Positions 44,049 to 52,745 of a stretch of DNA of 64,000 nucleotides are shown piece by piece (the first letter of the stretch is position 1; the number at the start of each line of letters is the position of its first letter). A program made the translations under genes and the position numbers. Under the pieces are notes generated by a model. It was not told the origin of the DNA and did no database searches. It saw nothing but the letters and a program-made list of their open reading frames with translations. Source of the stretch: an uncultured Lachnospiraceae bacterium (GTDB taxonomy: Bacteria > Bacillota > Clostridia > Lachnospirales > Lachnospiraceae); contig CAKSBI010000003.1 of NCBI GenBank assembly GCA_934437985.1, positions 1 to 64,000 of the forward strand, in the 5' to 3' direction.

Positions 44049-46160
44049 TTATATTTCAAATAATAACTTCTCATAAGTTGGGTAAGACAACATCTCATCC
44101 GGAATAAGTGCTTCCGCCTCACTTGCACAGGCTGAAAGCTCATTCATTTTAGCAAGAAGCTTATCCCTTGCTGCCTCTGCAGCTGCCTGCATATCATCAA
44201 TAGCTTCAACTGTATTAATATTATCCTTTAATATGGCAATGTTATCTGTAATATAGTCATATGCTTCCGTAAGCTTTTTAACCAGCTTCTCTTCGGTCTC
44301 TGTTGCAATCGATGGAATAAATGCTTTCTTATTGGCTGCATTGGCTGCCACCTGTCCTGCATATTTTGAGATTGAAGGAAGAAGATCCTTTGTAAGCATA
44401 TCAGCCATTGTACGAGCTTCTATAACAAGTGTCTTCATATAATTCTCAAGGAAAATCTCATATCTTGAATATATTTCTTCCTTTGTAAAGATGTTATACT
44501 TTGTATAGAGCTCTACATTTTTATCAACTATAAACCTAGGCATACAGTCCGGCAATGTAGGGAAGTTGTATAAGCCTCTCTGTTCTGCCTCCTTAATCCA
44601 TTCGTCTGTATAACCATTACCATTAAATATAACCTTCTTATGCTTCTTGATAGCCCGTTTGATAAGCTCATGGACTGCCTTTTCCATATCCTCCGGCTTC
44701 GTGCCATCAAGTTCGGCATAAAACTGGTCGAGTGCATCGGCAACCGCTGTATTAAGAACAATATTAGGATTAGATACAGATGATGATGAACCTAACATAC
44801 GGAACTCAAACTTATTACCTGTAAATGCAAATGGTGATGTACGGTTACGGTCTGTATTATCCTTAGTAAAATGAGGAAGTACATGTGCCCCGATATCAAG
44901 AAGCACCGTATCCTGTTCACCAAAATATGTATCATTTTCAATAGACTCAAGAACAGCTGTAAGTTCATCCCCAAGGAATATCGACACAATTGCAGGTGGT
45001 GCTTCATTAGCACCAAGTCTGTGGTCATTGCCTGCTGACGCCGCTGATATTCTCATCATATCAGCATATTCATCAACTGCCTTGATAACTGCCATAAGGA
45101 ATACAAGGAACTGAATATTCTGTGCCGGTGTATTGCCCGGATTAAGAAGATTCTCACCTGTATTGGTCGACAACGACCAGTTGTTATGTTTACCACTTCC
45201 GTTAATTCCCTCAAACGGCTTCTCATGAAGCAGGCACACAAGTCCATGCTTTTCTGCAATCTTCTTCATCGTATCCATTGTCAGCTGATTGTGGTCTACC
45301 GCAACATTTGCAGTTTCAAATATCGGTGCCATCTCATGCTGTGCAGGAGCAACCTCGTTATGCTTTGTCTTTGCAGGAATACCAAACTTCCACAATTCCA
45401 TATCAAGGTCATGCATATACGCCGCTATTCTTGGCTTTATTGAGCCAAAGTAATGATCTTCCATCTCCTGTCCCTTCGGGGCAGATGCGCCAAATAATGT
45501 TCTGCCGCAGAATACCAGGTCTTTTCTCTTCTTATATAACTCTTTATCAACAAGGAAATATTCCTGCTCAGGTCCTATTGTTGTAGTAACTCTTGTTACT
45601 TCTTCATTTCCAAGAAGCTTTAACATCTTTACTGCACTGTCACTTAAGACCTCCATTGATCTGAGAAGTGGTGTCTTCTTATCAAGTGCCTGGCCGCCGT
45701 ATGAACAGAATGCTGTAGGAATATATAATGTATTATCTTTTATAAATGCCGGCGAAGTAGGATCCCATGCTGTATATCCCCTTGCCTCAAATGTTGCCCT
45801 CAGTCCTCCTGATGGAAAGCTCGAAGCATCAGGCTCACCCTTAACAAGCTCCTTTCCTGAGAATTCCATGATAACCTCTCCGTCACCTACAGGCTGGATG
45901 AAGCTGTCATGCTTCTCTGCTGTAACGCCCGTCATCGGCTGGAACCAGTGTGTGTAATGTGTAGCCCCATTTTCAACTGCCCATTCCTTCATTGCAACTG
46001 CAACTGAATTAGCAACATCAAGTTCAAGGTGTGTACCATTCTCAATAGTCTTCTTAAGTGCCTTATATACATCCTTCGGCAGCTTAGCACGCATCTCCTT
46101 ATCATTAAATACCTGGCTCGCATACAACTCCGGGATCTGAGTGGTCATTTCATTTTCCAT
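44049..46160 (-). CDS. glnN: Glutamine synthetase type III
   Basis: A 703-residue enzyme of the GSIII class, much longer than GSI (about 450). Typical segments: HWFQPMTGVTAEKHDSF, FPSGGLRATFEARGYTAWDP, TIGPEQEYFLVD, the metal-binding HNEVAPAQHEMAPIFE, EKPFEGINGSGKHNNWS, and NRTSPFAFTGNKFEFRM. It makes glutamine from glutamate, ammonia and ATP. RBS AAGGGG is 8 nt before the ATG. A strong promoter, a leader terminator and 140 nt of structured leader precede it; purF follows. No type I glnA is in the window. Confidence 0.96.
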   Translation of the reverse strand: MENEMTTQIPELYASQVFNDKEMRAKLPKDVYKALKKTIENGTHLELDVANSVAVAMKEWAVENGATHYTHWFQPMTGVTAEKHDSFIQPVGDGEVIMEFSGKELVKGEPDASSFPSGGLRATFEARGYTAWDPTSPAFIKDNTLYIPTAFCSYGGQALDKKTPLLRSMEVLSDSAVKMLKLLGNEEVTRVTTTIGPEQEYFLVDKELYKKRKDLVFCGRTLFGASAPKGQEMEDHYFGSIKPRIAAYMHDLDMELWKFGIPAKTKHNEVAPAQHEMAPIFETANVAVDHNQLTMDTMKKIAEKHGLVCLLHEKPFEGINGSGKHNNWSLSTNTGENLLNPGNTPAQNIQFLVFLMAVIKAVDEYADMMRISAASAGNDHRLGANEAPPAIVSIFLGDELTAVLESIENDTYFGEQDTVLLDIGAHVLPHFTKDNTDRNRTSPFAFTGNKFEFRMLGSSSSVSNPNIVLNTAVADALDQFYAELDGTKPEDMEKAVHELIKRAIKKHKKVIFNGNGYTDEWIKEAEQRGLYNFPTLPDCMPRFIVDKNVELYTKYNIFTKEEIYSRYEIFLENYMKTLVIEARTMADMLTKDLLPSISKYAGQVAANAANKKAFIPSIATETEEKLVKKLTEAYDYITDNIAILKDNINTVEAIDDMQAAAEAARDKLLAKMNELSACASEAEALIPDEMLSYPTYEKLLFEI

Positions 46161-46300
46161 AATTACTTCCCCTTTCTGATATTGGTCTATTAGTTATAGT
46201 CTAATCAGTATACTGTAATGCTATCAGCACCGGCGAGTGCGCTATTCGTCGGGCAATTTCGTATCGGTAACACATTCATCCCTTTATGGATCAAAATACG
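46161..46300 (-). promoter_or_regulatory. Structured 5' leader of glnN after the attenuator
   Basis: About 140 nt between the leader terminator and the glnN RBS. On the minus strand TTTCGTAT (46296-46303) pairs perfectly with ATACGAAA (46257-46264), enclosing a small ATCC/GGAT hairpin; further on GCAC and GTGC flank TCGCCG. The first arm includes the end of the terminator U-run. I recognise no known riboswitch family in it. Confidence 0.45.
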
Positions 46301-46336
46301 AAAAAAGCGCCTTAGAGAATTATCTCTCTAAAGCGC
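46301..46336 (-). terminator. Leader terminator (attenuator) of glnN
   Basis: On the minus strand GCGCTTTAGAGA (46325-46336), loop GATAAT, TCTCTAAGGCGC (46307-46318), then TTTTTT (46301-46306). One G-U pair in 12 bp. It ends about 48 nt after the expected transcription start, so the promoter just upstream would make a very short RNA unless the terminator is passed. Confidence 0.82.
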
Positions 46337-46355
46337 CCTTGCTTTTATGCTTTTA

Positions 46356-46383
46356 AGAATACCACCTTTTTATAAAATGTCAA
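46356..46383 (-). promoter_or_regulatory. Promoter of glnN
   Basis: On the minus strand TTGACA (46378-46383), 16-nt spacer, TATTCT (46356-46361). It lies about 50 nt after the MATE gene stop and drives a unit of glnN and purF. Confidence 0.72.
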
Positions 46384-46436
46384 GAGGTAAATTTAAATTT
46401 TTTATGGCTGTCCCTGAGCCATACCGGTAACCCAGG

Positions 46437-47813
46437 TTATTCCGGCTCTTCCACGCACCTTAACTTAACAAATATCCTGTGCAGGAAAATAAGTGCACAT
46501 ATTGTTAATACGAATTCAGCGCAAAACTGTGCATACGCAAGACCATACAAACCAAACACGGCATTAAGCACAAACAACGCAGGTATCTCAAGCACAATCT
46601 TTCTGGCAATGGCAAACACAAGTGAATTGATACCCATTCCACATGCCTGGAACACCCCTACTGCAAGAAAGTCAACAGCCAAAAATGGTGTACCAAGGCA
46701 AAGTCCCCGCAGCAGTCCGGTGCCATATCCGATAACCCCCGGATTATTAATAAATGCACCTATCAGACTCTCCGCACCAACATAATACATAACCGACACT
46801 GCAACTAAAAAAGCAAAGGATATCCATCCTGTAAAACTTATCGTCTTTTTCATTCTGCTGCTATTGCCGCTTGCATAATTGTAACTGATAAGCGGCATTA
46901 CACCTTGTGACAGTCCCATGGCAGCATACATCGGAATCATACTGATCTTCTGCGCAATTCCAATTGCTGCAACAGCATCAGCCCCATACTCAGCAGCAAA
47001 GTTATTCAGTACAGTCATTCCTGTAACATTCAGGAGATTCTGTATCGAAGCAGGAACCCCGACACCAAATACCTCCTTTGCAATTCTTGCATTTATTGTG
47101 AGTTTGCGTGGATCAATACACACATATGACTTATTTCTCTTAACATATATCAGCACAAAGAAATATGCACATGCCACACAGTTAGATATAAATGTTGCAC
47201 AGCCCGCACCTGCAGAACCCATTCCCAGAAACTGCGGCAGTATAAATAACGGATCAAGAATCATATTAAGAATACATCCACTCATGCTCCCGATACTCGC
47301 ATGAAGTGATTCACCCTCTGAACGTACAAAATATGACATAACCATATTAAGAATTGATGGTATTGCACCACATGTAACTGTCCAGAACATATATCCATCC
47401 GTTACATCAAAAGTATTCTTATCAGCACCAAGCAGCGTAAGAAGCGGTCCCTTCAGCACAGTACATCCAACAGAGAAAATCAATCCACATACTATCGAAC
47501 ACCAGAACCCAAATGTTGAACTCCCCGATACCGTATCATAATCTTTTTTTCCAAGGGCACGGCTCATCATGCTTGAACAGCCCACACCAAACAGATTATT
47601 AATTGCATTAAACGCAAGCAGCACAGGCGCTGCCAGTGTTACTGCCGCATTCTGTACCGGATCATCAAGCATTCCAACAAAATATGTATCCGCCAGATTA
47701 TACAGCATCATTACCAGTGAGCCTATAACTGTAGGAACTGACAACTGCGCTACTGCTTTTGGTATTGATGTCCTTTCAAATAAATCTTCTTTGTCAAACT
47801 TACTGTTATCCAT
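46437..47813 (-). CDS. MATE-family exporter
   Basis: A 458-residue membrane protein with 12 expected helices in two halves. MATE features: SVPTVIGSLVMMLYNLADTYFVG at the start of helix 1, GVGCSSMMSRALGKKD, and SQGVMPLISYNYASGN in the second half. MATE proteins export drugs or metabolites with Na+ or H+. Substrate cannot be read from sequence. It lies between gdhA and glnN but behind two terminators, so it may be expressed apart from them. GGGGAG is 7 nt before the ATG. Confidence 0.88.
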   Translation of the reverse strand: MDNSKFDKEDLFERTSIPKAVAQLSVPTVIGSLVMMLYNLADTYFVGMLDDPVQNAAVTLAAPVLLAFNAINNLFGVGCSSMMSRALGKKDYDTVSGSSTFGFWCSIVCGLIFSVGCTVLKGPLLTLLGADKNTFDVTDGYMFWTVTCGAIPSILNMVMSYFVRSEGESLHASIGSMSGCILNMILDPLFILPQFLGMGSAGAGCATFISNCVACAYFFVLIYVKRNKSYVCIDPRKLTINARIAKEVFGVGVPASIQNLLNVTGMTVLNNFAAEYGADAVAAIGIAQKISMIPMYAAMGLSQGVMPLISYNYASGNSSRMKKTISFTGWISFAFLVAVSVMYYVGAESLIGAFINNPGVIGYGTGLLRGLCLGTPFLAVDFLAVGVFQACGMGINSLVFAIARKIVLEIPALFVLNAVFGLYGLAYAQFCAEFVLTICALIFLHRIFVKLRCVEEPE

Positions 47814-47876
47814 AAAATGCTCCCCTTCCTTTGCATGATAAATATTCTTTACAATAAAAAGGTGCTATACACCACC

Positions 47877-47910
47877 AAAAGAAAAGCCCCGGAAACATTT
47901 CCAGAGCCTT
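47877..47910 (-). terminator. Intrinsic terminator of gdhA
   Basis: On the minus strand AGGCTCTGGAA, 4-nt loop, TTCCGGGGCT, then TTTTCTTTT (47877-47884). A second short GGTG/CACC hairpin followed by TTTTT (47856-47873) comes right after it, making a tandem pair. Confidence 0.8.
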
Positions 47911-47954
47911 CCCACATTATCATAATCTGTATTAACCTTATATCAATCCGTTAA

Positions 47955-49301
<1,347 letters not shown>

Positions 49302-49323
49302 CTATAAAATGAATTATTTATAG

Positions 49324-49419
49324 TAAGTATCGTTTGTATGAGAGCTGCTTCCCAATTCAGCTGACACAGATACTTAGTATACTAACATTACCATCAGCGG
49401 TGCCTATGGTAAAGTTAGT
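49324..49419 (-). promoter_or_regulatory. Structured gap between nfnB and gdhA
   Basis: Two secondary structures. A hairpin ACTAACATTACCAT (49381-49394) / ATGGTAAAGTTAGT (49406-49419), 13 of 14 pairs with an 11-nt loop, directly after the nfnB stop. Then outer arms TAAGTATC (49324-49331) / GATACTTA (49369-49376) enclosing AGCTG (49343-49347) / CAGCT (49358-49362). No U-run follows either. They could modulate gdhA expression relative to nfnAB or be a partial terminator and a leader element. Confidence 0.5.
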
Positions 49420-49431
49420 TCCCTATACATA

Positions 49432-50814
49432 TTACTTACTCTGAAGATACTCATGAATTCCCTTAGCTGCTGCTTTTCCTGCACCCATTGCAAGAATAAC
49501 GGTAGCTGCACCGGTAACAGCATCACCACCGGCAAATACACCCTCTTTACTTGTCCTACCAAGCTCCTCATCCGCAACAATACAGCCTCTCTTATTAACA
49601 TCAAGACCTTTTGTTGTTGACGTTATAAGTGGATTAGGTGATGTTCCAAGTGACATTATAACCATATCCACATCTATTGTAAACTCTGAACCCGGAATCT
49701 CTTCAGGTCTTCTTCTTCCTGAAGCATCCGGCTCGCCAAGCTGCATCTTAATGCACTTAATGCCGTTAACCCATCCATCCTCATTGGTAAGTATCTCTGT
49801 CGGATTAGTAAGAAGGTCAAAAATAATTCCCTCTTCTTTTGCGTGGTGTACCTCCTCTGCCCTTGCAGGAAGCTCTTCTTCACTACGTCTGTATACAATA
49901 TGTGTCTCCGCCCCAAGTCTCAGGGCTGTTCTTGCAGCGTCCATTGCAACGTTGCCGCCACCGACAACTGCAACCTTCTTACCTCTCATGATAGGGGTAT
50001 TGGAATTCTCATCAAATGCCTTCATAAGGTTAGATCTTGTAAGATATTCATTGGCAGAAAACACACCATTAGCCTGCTCACCCGGAATTCCCATAAACTT
50101 AGGAAGTCCTGCACCGGAACCGATAAATACTGCCTCATATCCCTCTTCAAAAAGACTGTCAATCGACACTGACTTACCTGCGATAACGTTGGTCTCAATC
50201 TCAACACCGAGTGCTTTAACATTCTCAATCTCTTTTTTTACAACCTTGTCCTTCGGAAGACGGAACTCAGGAATACCATACACAAGTACTCCCCCCGCCT
50301 CGTGAAGTGCTTCAAATATCGTTACTTTATAGCCAAGCTTCGCAAGATCCCCTGCACAGGTAAGACCCGCAGGACCTGAGCCGATAACAGCAACCCTTCT
50401 GCCATTAGTCTCAGCCGGTGCCTGAGGCTTAATACCATTGGCCTTAGCCCAGTCAGCGGTAAATCTCTCAAGCTTACCGATAGATATCGCATCACCCTTG
50501 ATGCCCCTTACGCACTTGCCCTCACACTGGCTCTCCTGAGGACAGACCCTTCCACAGATTGCAGGAAGTGCTGATGATTCACTAATAACATCAAATGCAT
50601 CCTTAACATCACCGGTCTTAAGGTGGCCAATGAATTCAGGAATATTAATGGAAACAGGACATCCCTCTATACACTTTGCATTCTTACAGCCAAGACATCT
50701 GGATGCCTCTGCCGTTGCTTCTTCAAGATTATATCCAAGACATACTTCATCAAAATTAGCTGCTCTTACCTTAGGATCCTGCTCCCTCACAGGCACTCTT
50801 TTCATAGCATCCAT
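49432..50814 (-). CDS. nfnB: NfnB, large subunit of ferredoxin:NADP+ transhydrogenase (GltD-like)
   Basis: A 460-residue flavoprotein of the GltD family. N-terminal cysteines CLGCKNAKCIEGCPV and CGRVCPQESQCEGKCV hold two 4Fe-4S clusters; FAD and NADPH folds are at AVIGSGPAGLTCAGDLAKLG and VAVVGGGNVAMDAARTALRLG; GVFAGGDAVTG near the C-terminus. Adjacent to an NfnA-like gene rather than to gltB, so the Nfn role (NADH and reduced ferredoxin to 2 NADPH by electron bifurcation) is the best fit. Its ATG overlaps the nfnA stop by one base (TAATG). Databases often label this protein glutamate synthase small subunit. Confidence 0.85.
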   Translation of the reverse strand: MDAMKRVPVREQDPKVRAANFDEVCLGYNLEEATAEASRCLGCKNAKCIEGCPVSINIPEFIGHLKTGDVKDAFDVISESSALPAICGRVCPQESQCEGKCVRGIKGDAISIGKLERFTADWAKANGIKPQAPAETNGRRVAVIGSGPAGLTCAGDLAKLGYKVTIFEALHEAGGVLVYGIPEFRLPKDKVVKKEIENVKALGVEIETNVIAGKSVSIDSLFEEGYEAVFIGSGAGLPKFMGIPGEQANGVFSANEYLTRSNLMKAFDENSNTPIMRGKKVAVVGGGNVAMDAARTALRLGAETHIVYRRSEEELPARAEEVHHAKEEGIIFDLLTNPTEILTNEDGWVNGIKCIKMQLGEPDASGRRRPEEIPGSEFTIDVDMVIMSLGTSPNPLITSTTKGLDVNKRGCIVADEELGRTSKEGVFAGGDAVTGAATVILAMGAGKAAAKGIHEYLQSK

Positions 50815-51701
50815 TATCTGTCACCTCCGCAATTACCACATCCACCATGATGTGTGTCTCCTTCTTGAGCCTTAAGGAAAGCTCTTCCTTCTGCCGTCCT
50901 GTATATCTGCTGTCTCTTCATAGCCTGATCAAAATCTACAAGATGTCCGTCAAACTCCGGACCATCAACACAGGCAAACTTAACCTCATCACCTACAGTA
51001 ACACGACATCCGCCACACATACCGGTACCATCCACCATTATCGGATTAAGGCTTACAATGGTTGGAAGCTCAAGCTCCTTAGTAAGCTTACATACAAACT
51101 TCATCATGATCATAGGACCGATGGCGATACACACATCATACCTTGTGCCTGCATCGTACAGCTTCTGGATTGAATTAGTAACCATTCCGTGGTCACCATA
51201 TGAACCGTCATCTGTTGTTATATAAAGATTACCTGCCACAGACTTCATCATATCTTCAAGTATCAGAAGCTCTTTATTCTTGGCTCCAACGATCACATCT
51301 GCAGCAACACCCTGCTCATGCAGCCACTTTACCTGTGGGTATACAGGGGCAGTACCAACACCGCCTGCAACAAATAATATCTTCTTATCCTTAAGCTCAT
51401 CTGTTGAAAGCTCTGTAAGCTCAGATGGCTTTCCAAGTGGTCCGACAAAATCCTTTACACTGTCTCCTGCCTTAAGGTCTGCAAGCATCTTTGTACCTGC
51501 CCCGACAATCTGGAATACAATTGTAACGGTTCCTTTTTCCCTCGAATAATCACATATTGTAAGAGGAATACGCTCCGAATCCTCATCTGCACGAAGAATA
51601 ATAAACTGTCCCGGAAGGCATGCAGCCGCAACACGGGGAGCTTCAATCTCCATGAGATATATGTTATCTGTCAACATCTCATCTTTTAATATTTTGTACA
51701 T
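50814..51701 (-). CDS. nfnA: NfnA, small subunit of ferredoxin:NADP+ transhydrogenase
   Basis: A 295-residue protein of the PyrK-like ferredoxin-reductase family. FAD binding at ADEDSERIPLTICDY, NAD binding at LFVAGGVGTAPVYPQVKWL, and the 2Fe-2S region GTGMCGGCRV and FACVDGPEFDG near the C-terminus. The final HHGGCGNCGGDR tail adds two cysteines and two histidines, possibly metal-binding. With NfnB it should form the bifurcating NADPH-making complex of the cytoplasm. The ATG at 51701 is preferred over a TTG three codons earlier that lies too close to the AGGAGAG. Confidence 0.86.
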   Translation of the reverse strand: MYKILKDEMLTDNIYLMEIEAPRVAAACLPGQFIILRADEDSERIPLTICDYSREKGTVTIVFQIVGAGTKMLADLKAGDSVKDFVGPLGKPSELTELSTDELKDKKILFVAGGVGTAPVYPQVKWLHEQGVAADVIVGAKNKELLILEDMMKSVAGNLYITTDDGSYGDHGMVTNSIQKLYDAGTRYDVCIAIGPMIMMKFVCKLTKELELPTIVSLNPIMVDGTGMCGGCRVTVGDEVKFACVDGPEFDGHLVDFDQAMKRQQIYRTAEGRAFLKAQEGDTHHGGCGNCGGDR

Positions 51702-51753
51702 GACTATCAATCTCTCCTATCTTCCTTCTTAACCGATGTCCTAATCAAAAGGA

Positions 51754-51782
51754 AGTATATCACATTAGTTTTTTCATTACAA
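51754..51782 (-). promoter_or_regulatory. Promoter of nfnAB
   Basis: On the minus strand TTGTAA (51777-51782), 17-nt spacer, TATACT (51754-51759). Leader about 45 nt without a terminator, unlike glnN and pyrG. Confidence 0.6.
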
Positions 51783-51880
51783 GGTGTGAAAAAATTACTT
51801 TTTTCTTAATTCTTAGATATTATCCGCAATTTTTCACCCAATACACCGCACAAGGTACACAATTGCCGTACCTCATCTGT

Positions 51881-52534
51881 TTACAGTATAACCGCAAGAC
51901 TGTCTGTAATAAAGCCTTCCTCAAAGTAATAATCAGCGAGCTGCTTTATATCTTCCGGATTACCTGCCTGCTTATCTTCCACGGCTATTACCGTATACCC
52001 TGCATCTTTTGCAGACCTGACCGCATACAGCGAATCTTCAAATATAACAGTATTTTCTTTAGTTGTCCCAAGCGACTTCATTGCCTCATCAAATATAAGC
52101 GGACTTTCCTTGCCTGCCCCGACCTCATTACATGTAAAAATCCCGTCAAAGTATTTATCAATACCGTTATTCTTCAATGCACCTTCAATCAGATAACGGT
52201 CCGTCGCCGTGGCAATGCACATTTTTACCCCTGCTGCAGACAGCCTTTCAAGCAGTTCACGGATTCCGGGCTTAAGTGCTTCCTCATTCATATAAAAATG
52301 CTCAATCATTCCATTGATCCTGTCAACAATCTCGTCCACTGACATCGGAACATCACATTCTTCCTTATAATATACTGCTGCATCATACAGACTCATCGAA
52401 CGGAGCCTCTCCTCTGTATCTTCTTTTGGACTTATATTAACTGACGCAAGAAATCTTAATCCGACATTCTTCCAGACCGGCATTGAATCAAGAAGTGTTC
52501 CGTCAACATCAAATATAACACCTTTTACTTTCAT
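51881..52534 (-). CDS. HAD-family phosphatase, beta-phosphoglucomutase-like
   Basis: A 217-residue HAD subfamily IA protein. Motif I GVIFDVDGTLLDS with both Asp, motif II IATATDR, motif III Lys near GAGKESPLIF, and motif IV VIFEDSLYAVRSAKDAG. A helical cap lies between residues 15 and 85. Members hydrolyse small phosphates such as sugar phosphates, or isomerise them. Neighbours give no clue to substrate. The ATG at 52534 has AAGGA about 11 nt upstream; longer starts would add residues ahead of the first strand. It has its own promoter. Confidence 0.82.
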   Translation of the reverse strand: MKVKGVIFDVDGTLLDSMPVWKNVGLRFLASVNISPKEDTEERLRSMSLYDAAVYYKEECDVPMSVDEIVDRINGMIEHFYMNEEALKPGIRELLERLSAAGVKMCIATATDRYLIEGALKNNGIDKYFDGIFTCNEVGAGKESPLIFDEAMKSLGTTKENTVIFEDSLYAVRSAKDAGYTVIAVEDKQAGNPEDIKQLADYYFEEGFITDSLAVIL

Positions 52535-52566
52535 CACTATCAACATCCTTATATTTATTTCAAATA

Positions 52567-52595
52567 AGTATAACAACACATTATTTTAATATCAA
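52567..52595 (-). promoter_or_regulatory. Promoter of the HAD phosphatase gene
   Basis: On the minus strand TTGATA (52590-52595), 17-nt spacer, TATACT (52567-52572). Part of a divergent pair with the promoter at 52686-52713. Confidence 0.65.
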
Positions 52596-52685
52596 TAATA
52601 TTATAAAAATATTATAAAACAACTTAAAACCCATAACATTTTGCAATGTTTTATTAACCTTTTGCAACCAATTTTCCATTCAATA

Positions 52686-52713
52686 TTGACATTGTGCTAT
52701 TAAGTGTTAAAAT
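52686..52713 (+). promoter_or_regulatory. Promoter of the secreted carbohydrate-binding protein
   Basis: TTGACA (52686-52691), 16-nt spacer, TAAAAT (52708-52713). Transcription would start near 52720, about 26 nt before the ATG. Confidence 0.65.
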
Positions 52714-52745
52714 ATTATGAACAAAATAAAGAAAGGATGACTAAA

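Noticed and set aside
46319..46324. ANTAR (AmiR/NasR) binding hexaloop in the glnN leader terminator.
   Set aside because: The hexaloop on the RNA is GAUAAU, without the A at position 1 and G at position 4, and there is no second hexaloop hairpin before it.
47856..47873. GGTG/CACC hairpin followed by T5 as a separate attenuator of the MATE gene.
   Set aside because: The stem is only 4 bp; it is better read as a weak second part of the gdhA terminator.
49395..49405. A GGCACCGCTG stretch on the minus strand upstream of gdhA that resembles the T-box antiterminator motif.
   Set aside because: It lies in a hairpin loop, no terminator with U-run follows, no specifier-loop stem fits in the 142-nt gap, and gdhA is not a usual T-box target.
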